DNA of 64,000 nucleotides. Source: Bryobacter sp. CoA8 C33. GTDB lineage: Bacteria > Acidobacteriota > Terriglobia > Bryobacterales > Bryobacteraceae. The translations under genes and the position numbers were made by a program. Where the stretch lies: the NCBI GenBank assembly GCA_019931185.1, contig JAINDK010000020.1:1-64000 (forward strand), read 5' to 3'. The notes below the pieces were generated by a model. The model saw nothing but the letters and a program-made list of their open reading frames with translations. It was not told where the DNA came from and ran no database searches. Below, in pieces: positions 33,716 through 40,954 of this stretch (its first letter is position 1; every line of letters starts with the position of its first letter).

Positions 33716-36700
33716 ATGTCTTTTTCTTCGAATACCAATATTGCGTCAATGCAGGCGCAGAGCTACATCAACAACACCAGTAATTTTCAGAGCAAGACGA
33801 TCAGTCGCGTTACCAGCGGTCTGCGCATTGTGAACTCTGGCGATGACGCCGCCGGCTTGGCGATTGCCAATGGGTTGCGTAGCGACCAGACCGTGCTGAC
33901 ACAGGGCATCCGCAACGCGAACGATGGGTTGAGCCAGTTGCAGATTGTCGATGGAGGCATCAATAACATTTCGAAGCTGCTTGACCGGGCCCGATCACTG
34001 GCGACGCAATCGGCTTCGGGGACCTTTACCGGATCGCGGACTGTATTGAACAACGAATTTTCCAGTGTTCTGCAGGAAATCGACCGTCAGGCGCAGACCA
34101 TCGGCCTGAACACGGGCGGCAGTTTTGCGCGTTCGCTATCAGTGTTTATCGGGGGCGGCAGGACTTCGAACGGAATCACGTCCACGGCAAACGGATCGGT
34201 TTCTGTGGATCTGAGCGCCTCGACGGTAGACGCCCAGAGCTTGGGTTTGAAGGGCGTGCAGGCGCGGGGTGTGGCGGGTACGGACATCGGCACGGGATCG
34301 GCCACGACTTCGCTGTCGCAGATTCTGGCGAACACAACAAATGCGAACTCGCAGGCAACAGCAAACACGACCCGCTTCACGTTGCGGGGGCCGGGCTTTT
34401 CCGGTGGCGGCGTTGATATCACCGTGAATACAAACGGCGCGGGCGGAACTTCAGACTTGGTCGCGCGGATCAACAGTTCGATCGATGCCGCCGGAGCGGC
34501 GGGAACACAATTGGCGACGGCCTTGAAGAACGCCAACATCAAGGCATCGGTGGTGACGGATTCGGCTGGCCGCCAGCAGATCGCTTTCACCTCCCCGACC
34601 ACGGCCTTTCAGGTGGAGGCGGGAGACCGGACGGCGAACGCCTTGCTGGGCAATTTTGAGCGCAATGCAATCGCGACGGGGACCAATACGGCGGTAAGCG
34701 TGAACACGAATGGCGGCACGAACGGCAGCTTGCAACTAAAGTTCAACGGTGGCGCGACACAGACCTTCACCCTGGCCGACAACAATGCCGGCGGCTCGAC
34801 TTCAAAGGGCTCGATTGTCGCGCAGTTGAACGCCAACTCGAGCTTTGCCGCCAGTGCGGTAGCTTCGCTCGATGGCAACCAGGTGGTGATCCGCTCGAAG
34901 ACGAATTCCGCTTCCTCGCAGATTGAAGTCGTACAGACGGGCCTGAGTGACAACCTCGGTTTAACGGGACTGAACGTGACGGCGGCCAATGCTTCAACGG
35001 GCGCCGATGTGCAGGTGAAAGTGCAAGGCTCGCAAGCGGTGCCATCCGGCGGCGTTTACGTCGCCGCCGGCGCCAGCGGCGCGACCGAGACGATCACTAC
35101 CTCGAACAATGCTTTGAGCTTTACGGTGGCGGGTACGACGCAAGCCATCACGCTGACCTCGGGCGTCAATCTGACCAAGCAGCAGATCGCCAACGACATC
35201 AATACATCAATCGCGGCCGGCGCCTTGAACAACAAGCTGCGCGCCTCCGTACTGAGCGATGGACAAACTCTGGTATTTACGGCTTTGAATGCCGGTGAGA
35301 CCGTGACGGTGAATACCCCCGGAGCCAACAGTGCGAATACCGACCTGGGTCTGACCGGCGGAACCGAGGCCACCTCAAATGTGTTCCTCAACTCGGACAC
35401 GATCCGTGTAAGGATCCAGGGTGGTTCCCTCGACAGCCCCGTGGAGATTTCGCTCAATCAGACGACGGCCGGATCCACCACCGTTCAGAGCGTCCTGACC
35501 GATCTGACCAGCCGCGTAACAAACAACAGCCAGTTGCAAGCCGCGGGAATCACACTGAGCTCGGTGGCAGCAGGCAACAACCTGGTGTTCAAGAGCGCGA
35601 GCGGGGAGACATTCCAGGTCGCCGTAAGCGGCGATTCAGAGAACAAACTGGGCTTTGGATCTTTTGTGATCAATGCCAGCAATCAATTTGATTACTCGGC
35701 GATCACCTCGGGCAGCGCCCTGACGCCGGCCTTCGACCGTGCCTACAACACGCAGACCGCCACGCTTGAGGTTTCGCTCAATGGCGGCGCCAGTAGCGGA
35801 AACGCCATCAATGTAACCCAGTTGGCCGACCGCGCGATTCTGACCGGCTCTGCTCGTGGCGCGGGCGCTACCGGCGCCGGTGCGGCGGGCAACCTGGTTT
35901 TCACGGTCAACGGCACGACGGTAACAACAGCGGTGGCCAACACCGAGGCCCTGGACACCGTTGTCGCCAATATCAACACGGCCATCGCCGGTGTCCCAGC
36001 CGCCGCGGGTACCGTGGCGGAACTGACAGGCTCGGGCGCCAGCACAGCCATTCGCATCCGCAGTGCGCAGGGAGCAAACGCTCTTGTTATCAGCGCCGCA
36101 TCGACCGCGGCGACTTTGACCGATCTGGGCTTGACAGCGAACTCATCCTCGACCGGTAATTCCGTAGCAACCGTTCGCCAGGACCTCGCCGACCAGATCA
36201 ACACCGCGATCAGCGGCGACGCGGAACTGCGCAATGCCGGTTTGCGGGCGACGATCGAGGCGGGTGGTGAGCTGACGATTGCTTCGAGCAACGGAACGAA
36301 CTTCCGCGTGCAGTCCTTCAGCAGCCAGAGCCTCGACCTTGGTTTTGGTTTGAAGGGCGCCAGCTACACCGGCTCAACTACGGCAGGAGCGCCGGTGGCC
36401 GGGGCGACGGTGAATTCCGGCGGCGCCGACCAGAGCCAGAGCCTGACCTTCAATCCGATTCTTTATGGCGCGGACGATCAGGCGATATCGATTACGGCAA
36501 GCGACACCCAGGGCGTCAAACAGAGCCTGAGTGTCACGCTGCGCAACGATGCAACTGGCCGCAGCGGTCGATCGATCGATGAAGCTGTAAAGGCCATCAA
36601 TGACACTTTGCAGCAGTCCAACAACGTGACACTCAAGCGGATCTTCGCGGTCAAGGAGAATACGGGTGGCTCGGAGAACATCCGTTTCTTGAGCACTGTG

Positions 36701-37105
36701 AAGGGCTTTGAAGTGAGCATCGGCGCCACGGCCGGCGGAACTGGCTTCACTCAGCCTACCGGTGGCATCGACAAGAGCGCCGTGGTCGGCACGGGGGCCA
36801 ATTCCTCGATCGACACCCAAGCCGCTGCCGAAGCGGCGGTGGAAGCTCTGTCCGATGCCGTTACCGCTCTTGGCAACGCCCAAGCCGTGGTTGGCCGCGG
36901 TCAGAACCAGTTCAACTTCGCGGTGAACCTGGCCCAAAGCCAGTTGACCAACCTCGCGGCCAGCGAAAGCCGGATCCGTGATGCGGATCTTGCTCAGGAA
37001 GCTGCTAACCTGTCGAAAGCCCAGATCCAGCTCCAGGCCGGTATCGCCGCTCTGGCGCAGGCCAACTCGGCGCCCCAGCAGGTGCTGAGTCTACTCCGGG
37101 GTTAA
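33716..37105 (+). CDS. fliC: giant flagellin
   Basis: Flagellin forms the filament. Residues 1-140 are the conserved N-terminal D0/D1 coil (SKTISRVTSGLRIVNSGDDAAGLAIANGLRS, LQIVDGGINNISKLLDRARSLA) and about 1040-1129 the C-terminal D1/D0 (AQAVVGRGQNQFNFAVNLAQSQ to SAPQQVLSLLRG). At 1129 residues it is about two to four times the usual length. The 900-residue centre is a chain of Flagellin_IN-like modules, each a strand, a DLxxxIN helix and a G-x-LxFxS strand pair, at about 220-303, 338-410, 466-548, 562-650, 726-806, 818-880 and 906-1002. No cysteine is seen. Regulation by FliW/CsrA is strongly suggested by the leader. The next gene is a likely glycosyltransferase. Confidence 0.93.
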   Translation: MSFSSNTNIASMQAQSYINNTSNFQSKTISRVTSGLRIVNSGDDAAGLAIANGLRSDQTVLTQGIRNANDGLSQLQIVDGGINNISKLLDRARSLATQSASGTFTGSRTVLNNEFSSVLQEIDRQAQTIGLNTGGSFARSLSVFIGGGRTSNGITSTANGSVSVDLSASTVDAQSLGLKGVQARGVAGTDIGTGSATTSLSQILANTTNANSQATANTTRFTLRGPGFSGGGVDITVNTNGAGGTSDLVARINSSIDAAGAAGTQLATALKNANIKASVVTDSAGRQQIAFTSPTTAFQVEAGDRTANALLGNFERNAIATGTNTAVSVNTNGGTNGSLQLKFNGGATQTFTLADNNAGGSTSKGSIVAQLNANSSFAASAVASLDGNQVVIRSKTNSASSQIEVVQTGLSDNLGLTGLNVTAANASTGADVQVKVQGSQAVPSGGVYVAAGASGATETITTSNNALSFTVAGTTQAITLTSGVNLTKQQIANDINTSIAAGALNNKLRASVLSDGQTLVFTALNAGETVTVNTPGANSANTDLGLTGGTEATSNVFLNSDTIRVRIQGGSLDSPVEISLNQTTAGSTTVQSVLTDLTSRVTNNSQLQAAGITLSSVAAGNNLVFKSASGETFQVAVSGDSENKLGFGSFVINASNQFDYSAITSGSALTPAFDRAYNTQTATLEVSLNGGASSGNAINVTQLADRAILTGSARGAGATGAGAAGNLVFTVNGTTVTTAVANTEALDTVVANINTAIAGVPAAAGTVAELTGSGASTAIRIRSAQGANALVISAASTAATLTDLGLTANSSSTGNSVATVRQDLADQINTAISGDAELRNAGLRATIEAGGELTIASSNGTNFRVQSFSSQSLDLGFGLKGASYTGSTTAGAPVAGATVNSGGADQSQSLTFNPILYGADDQAISITASDTQGVKQSLSVTLRNDATGRSGRSIDEAVKAINDTLQQSNNVTLKRIFAVKENTGGSENIRFLSTVKGFEVSIGATAGGTGFTQPTGGIDKSAVVGTGANSSIDTQAAAEAAVEALSDAVTALGNAQAVVGRGQNQFNFAVNLAQSQLTNLAASESRIRDADLAQEAANLSKAQIQLQAGIAALAQANSAPQQVLSLLRG

Positions 37106-37140
37106 TTCCTAGTCCCATAACAACCTGAAGATAAGCGCAG

Positions 37141-37190
37141 TCCCGGCGGCCAGCTAACCCTGGTCTGGCTGGCCGGGATTGTCTTGTCTT
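37141..37190 (+). terminator. probable terminator after the flagellin gene
   Basis: GGCCAGC and GCTGGCC pair around a 13-nt loop; flanking TCCC and GGGA extend the stem with a small bulge. A T-rich tail (TTGTCTTGTCTT) follows. It lies between the flagellin stop and the TPR-glycosyltransferase start and may reduce read-through. Confidence 0.6.
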
Positions 37191-37218
37191 CCATGGAGAG
37201 ATTAGGAGAAACCCCATA

Positions 37219-38928
37219 ATGAACCTACAAGAATTGGAACAAAGAGGCGAGCGATTGCTGGCTTACCTCGAAAAAAACCCAAACCATGGACCAACCTACG
37301 ATGCCTTGGGACTACTGGCCATGGATTCGAGTTCGACGGCCGAGGCAATCGATCTCATTCGGAATGCAATCCGTCTGGACGGGCCAACACCGGAGTATTG
37401 CGCCCATCTTGGCGAAGCCTTCGCGCGGCGGGGGGATTACCGCTCGGCTGCGGCCTGTCTTAGTCAGGCCTTGGTGAGTTTTCCAGACCACGTGGATTTG
37501 CGGTGGGCCTATGCCAACCTGTTGCATCTGGAAGGCAGGACCGAAGAGGCTGCCCTCAATTACGAAAAGCTGCTTGCCGTGCGACCGCGGCACGCGGAAG
37601 CCTGGTTCAACATGGGCGTTAGCCGGGGATTGCTCGGCCAGTTGGATCAGGCGCGGCGCGCCTACGAGCAGGCCGTAGCCATCCAGCCCGCATACGCCGA
37701 GGCCTGGAACAACCTGGCGTTGCTGGAAGTGGCCGCGGGTAACCCGGCCGGGGCTGAGGTGTGTTATCGGCGGGCTTTGCTCGTCAAACCCAATTACCGC
37801 GATGCGCTATACAACTTCGCGGTATTGCTGCAGGACCAGGAGCGCCTGCAGGAGGCAGCCTCGATGAACGAGCGGCTGCTCGCCATCGATGGAGCCTTTG
37901 CCGAGGCCCACAACAACCTGGGCAACTGCTATCTGAAGCTCAACCGCCTCGCCGAGGCCCAAAATCAGTATGTCGAAACTCTCGCCATCCGGGCATCGCA
38001 CCGCGAGGCGCCACTCAACCTGGGAATCGTCTCGCTGTTGATGGGCGATCTGGCCCAGGGCTGGGTCGGCTATGAGCACCGCCAGGCACAGCGCGACATA
38101 GACCGGTGGGATTGGAAAATCCCCCGCTGGGACGGGAAGTTACGCGCTGGTGAGTCGATCCTCCTGCATGCCGAGCAAGGCTTTGGCGACACGATCCACT
38201 TCGCGCGCTACGCCCCCCTGCTGGCCCAAGGCGGCATGGATGTGCATGTATTGTGCCAGCCGGCCATGGCGCCGCTGCTCCAGACACTCGCGGGCGTCAA
38301 GCACTGTGTGAGCAAGTTGGAGGATTTGGAAGTCGTCGACTGGCAGGCGCCGTTCCCCAGTTTGCCCTATTGTTTTCGCACTACCCTCGAGACGATCCCC
38401 AACAAAGTGCCGTACCTCAAGGTGGAACTGGCGCGGCAGCAAAGCTGGAAGCGGCTCTACAGCGAGTTGCCGCCGGCACGCAAGCGAGTTGGCTTGGTTT
38501 GGCAGGGAAATCCAAAACACCGCAACGACCGGAATCGCTCGATCGCTCCACGTTTGTTGGCGCCGCTGCTCGAGACGGTGGACATCCAATGGCTGAGCCT
38601 GCAAAAGGGTGGCGACAAGAGTAACCTGCCAACAGCCGTGATGGATCTCGCGCCGCTGCTCGTGAATTTCGCCGAGACCGCTGCCGCCATCGAGGGGCTC
38701 GACTTGGTGATCACCGTCGATACGGCCGTGGCACACCTGGCCGGAGCCCTGGGAAAGCCGGTCTGGACTCTGATCCCTTATGCACCAGACTGGCGCTGGC
38801 TGCTCTACCGGGACGATTCACCGTGGTATCCGACGATGCGGCTCTTCCGCCAGCCGATCGCGGGCGACTGGGATAGCGTGATTTTGGCGGTGCGGCGGGC
38901 GCTCGGGGAATTCACTCGCGTGAATTGA
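37219..38928 (+). CDS. TPR repeat protein with glycosyltransferase domain
   Basis: A 569-residue protein. The first 285 residues are about eight tetratricopeptide repeats (for example AEAWFNMGVSRGLLGQLDQARRAYEQAVAIQP and AEAHNNLGNCYLKLNRLAEAQNQY). The C-terminal part (about 290-565) has a GT-B fold of the GT9/GT41-like type: ILLHAEQGFGDTIHFARYAPLLA, RVGLVWQGNPKHRNDRNRSI, and VITVDTAVAHLAGALGKPVWTLIP, the sugar-nucleotide site. AGGAGA precedes the start. Such proteins often lie by flagellin genes and O-glycosylate flagellin; the giant flagellin next door is the obvious candidate target, by inference. Confidence 0.87.
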   Translation: MNLQELEQRGERLLAYLEKNPNHGPTYDALGLLAMDSSSTAEAIDLIRNAIRLDGPTPEYCAHLGEAFARRGDYRSAAACLSQALVSFPDHVDLRWAYANLLHLEGRTEEAALNYEKLLAVRPRHAEAWFNMGVSRGLLGQLDQARRAYEQAVAIQPAYAEAWNNLALLEVAAGNPAGAEVCYRRALLVKPNYRDALYNFAVLLQDQERLQEAASMNERLLAIDGAFAEAHNNLGNCYLKLNRLAEAQNQYVETLAIRASHREAPLNLGIVSLLMGDLAQGWVGYEHRQAQRDIDRWDWKIPRWDGKLRAGESILLHAEQGFGDTIHFARYAPLLAQGGMDVHVLCQPAMAPLLQTLAGVKHCVSKLEDLEVVDWQAPFPSLPYCFRTTLETIPNKVPYLKVELARQQSWKRLYSELPPARKRVGLVWQGNPKHRNDRNRSIAPRLLAPLLETVDIQWLSLQKGGDKSNLPTAVMDLAPLLVNFAETAAAIEGLDLVITVDTAVAHLAGALGKPVWTLIPYAPDWRWLLYRDDSPWYPTMRLFRQPIAGDWDSVILAVRRALGEFTRVN

Positions 38929-39044
38929 TTTCGACCCAACGAGCGAGGAGGGACATGGCCGCGGCGGATGGTCTACCGGATCACGGTACAACCGGAAGCC
39001 GCGGCCTTGATCATTTTCAGCCCCCGGAGCGCTGGCAGCAAAGC

Positions 39045-40241
39045 TCAGTCCGCGGGCGCGCCCCGGCTTTCCAGCAAGTCGCGATAAGTGAGCTTGAGCA
39101 ACAGCGGGGAGACCATCGTCGTAGCGATCGACATGAAGACGACGACAGCGTAAATGTCCTTCGGGATGACCCCCAGGCTTTGCCCAAGTTGCGCGACAAC
39201 CATGCCAACTTCGCCCCGCGGCACCATACCCACGCCCACCCGCAGCGCGTTCTTCAGGCCAAGACGGGCAGCTCCAAGGCCGCAGCCAATCAGCTTCGAG
39301 ACCACCGCGGCCACCAGGATCAGACCCGAAAGCCACATCGTGGCGGGCTGGGCAAAGACGCTCAGGTCCATGTGCAGGCCGATGCCAGCCAGGAAAAAGG
39401 GCACGAGAAACTGCGTGACGCCGTCGACCTCCTGGCGCGTTTCCTCACTCACGCTTGAGGCCAGGGCCATGCCGGCAAGAAAGGCCCCGATGATGGCGGC
39501 GACGCCGGCCCGGCTGGCCAGTAGCGAGAGAGCAAACAACAACAGAATCGAGAGAATGAACTGGCTCTTCGAGCTGCGCGTATTACGGTCAACGTGCGGC
39601 ACGATGCGCTCGAGCGCCCGCGTGCCGTATTGGGCGATCACCACCGTGAAGCCAATGGCGAGAGTCGCCGTGAGACCCAGATCGAGGTAATTCACCTCTC
39701 CGCGGGCCAGGCTCGAGACCACGGCGAGCACGATCAGACCGAGGATGTCGTCGATAATCGCCGCCGCCAGGATGAGCTGGCTCGCGCGAACAGAAAGCAG
39801 CCCCAGATCGGCGAGCACCTTGGCGGTAATACCCACGCTGGTAGCAACCATGGCGGCGCCCATAAAGGTCGCCACCAGGCCCGAATACCCGAAGGCCAGC
39901 ATCAGTTGCCGGCCAGCCAACAGCGGAACAATCACCCCGAGAACCGCAATCGACAGCGCATCCCAGCCAACCCGCGTGAGCTTGAAACCCTTCAGCTCGA
40001 GACCAACATGAAACAGCAGAAACAGCACGCCCAGCTCGCTCAGCACCGTGAGTATCTCGTTCGGCTGAACCCAGCCGAGAACCGCGGGGCCAATCAGTAC
40101 GCCCGCAAGCAGCTCGCCGACCACGGCCGGCTGGCCCAGTTTTTCGGCAACCTCAGCGAGAAGTTTGGCGGCGCCAAAGACAAGCAGCATCTCGAGCAGA
40201 AGATGCGCCGTGTCGCCTTGGGTCGCAAGCCAGAATGCCAC
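39045..40241 (-). CDS. cation:proton antiporter (CPA2/KefB-like)
   Basis: A 398-residue membrane antiporter with about 12 hydrophobic segments: LLLEMLLVFGAAKLLAEVAEKLGQPAVVGELLAGVLIGP, then LGVLFLLFHVGLELKG, and ATSVGITAKVLADLG with ILAAAIIDDILGLIVLAVV, which carries the paired Asp residues of ion translocation. No TrkA-N or other cytosolic regulatory domain follows. GTG 40241 was chosen because a longer frame to 40427 would run antisense into the divergent ABC gene. The ion (Na+ or K+) is not determinable. Confidence 0.88.
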   Translation of the reverse strand: MAFWLATQGDTAHLLLEMLLVFGAAKLLAEVAEKLGQPAVVGELLAGVLIGPAVLGWVQPNEILTVLSELGVLFLLFHVGLELKGFKLTRVGWDALSIAVLGVIVPLLAGRQLMLAFGYSGLVATFMGAAMVATSVGITAKVLADLGLLSVRASQLILAAAIIDDILGLIVLAVVSSLARGEVNYLDLGLTATLAIGFTVVIAQYGTRALERIVPHVDRNTRSSKSQFILSILLLFALSLLASRAGVAAIIGAFLAGMALASSVSEETRQEVDGVTQFLVPFFLAGIGLHMDLSVFAQPATMWLSGLILVAAVVSKLIGCGLGAARLGLKNALRVGVGMVPRGEVGMVVAQLGQSLGVIPKDIYAVVVFMSIATTMVSPLLLKLTYRDLLESRGAPAD

Positions 40242-40258
40242 AATCTTTAAGTTAACCG

Positions 40259-40954
40259 ATGGAGAAGAGGAATCTAACGGGATGCGTGGCAATTTTGCGG
40301 ATCGAAGATGTATCGAAAGAATATGTGGCCCAGGGTCAGCGCGTGGTGGCCCTCGACGCCGTATCACTCGAGATGGCGCCAGGGGAGTTTTTCGCCCTCG
40401 TCGGGCGCAGCGGCTGTGGCAAGTCAACCTTGCTCAATCTGGCCGGGGCCATGGATTTCCCCACCCGCGGCACGGTGCGCATCGCGGGCCAGGATACCGG
40501 TCGGCTCGATGACGCCGGGCTGACCGGGCTGCGGCGGCAGCAAGTCGGCTTTATCTTTCAGAATTTTCAATTGCTACCGACCCTGACCGTGGCCGAGAAC
40601 GTGGAATTGCCCCTGCTGCTGGCCGGGCTGCGGCCGGCGCCGGCGCGGGCGCGGGCCATCGAGAGCCTCGCCTGGGTCGAACTGGACGGCTATGAGAACC
40701 GGATGCCGCATCAGTTGTCGGGCGGGCAGATGCAACGGGTGGCGATTGCCCGGGCGCTGGTACACCGGCCGCGGCTGCTGCTCGCCGATGAGCCGATCGG
40801 CAATCTCGACACGGCAACTGGAAATCTGATTCTCGATCTGCTGCGGCGGGCCGCACGGGATTTTTCGGCCGCGGTCCTGATGGCAACCCACTCGCCCGAT
40901 TCGACTCGCGTCACCGACCGTGTGGTCGAAATGCGGGACGGCCGCATCCAATGA
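40259..40954 (+). CDS. ABC transporter ATPase (LolD/MacB type; AttE-like)
   Basis: A 231-residue ATPase of the MacB/LolD group. Walker A is GRSGCGKSTLL, the Q-loop FIFQNFQLLPTLT, the signature HQLSGGQMQRVAIARAL and Walker B LLLADEPIGNLD. The start may be ATG 40259 or GTG 40286, the second closer to the family's usual N-terminus. Its stop overlaps the start of the permease gene (ATGA). With the next two genes it forms the AttEFGH-like set, in which an ABC system works with an AttH lipocalin. Confidence 0.93.
   Translation: MEKRNLTGCVAILRIEDVSKEYVAQGQRVVALDAVSLEMAPGEFFALVGRSGCGKSTLLNLAGAMDFPTRGTVRIAGQDTGRLDDAGLTGLRRQQVGFIFQNFQLLPTLTVAENVELPLLLAGLRPAPARARAIESLAWVELDGYENRMPHQLSGGQMQRVAIARALVHRPRLLLADEPIGNLDTATGNLILDLLRRAARDFSAAVLMATHSPDSTRVTDRVVEMRDGRIQ

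Noticed and set aside
38929-39044. RelE-like start (VYRITVQPEAAA) after the TPR-glycosyltransferase
   Set aside because: Too short, and the frame runs on antisense to the antiporter gene without further similarity.
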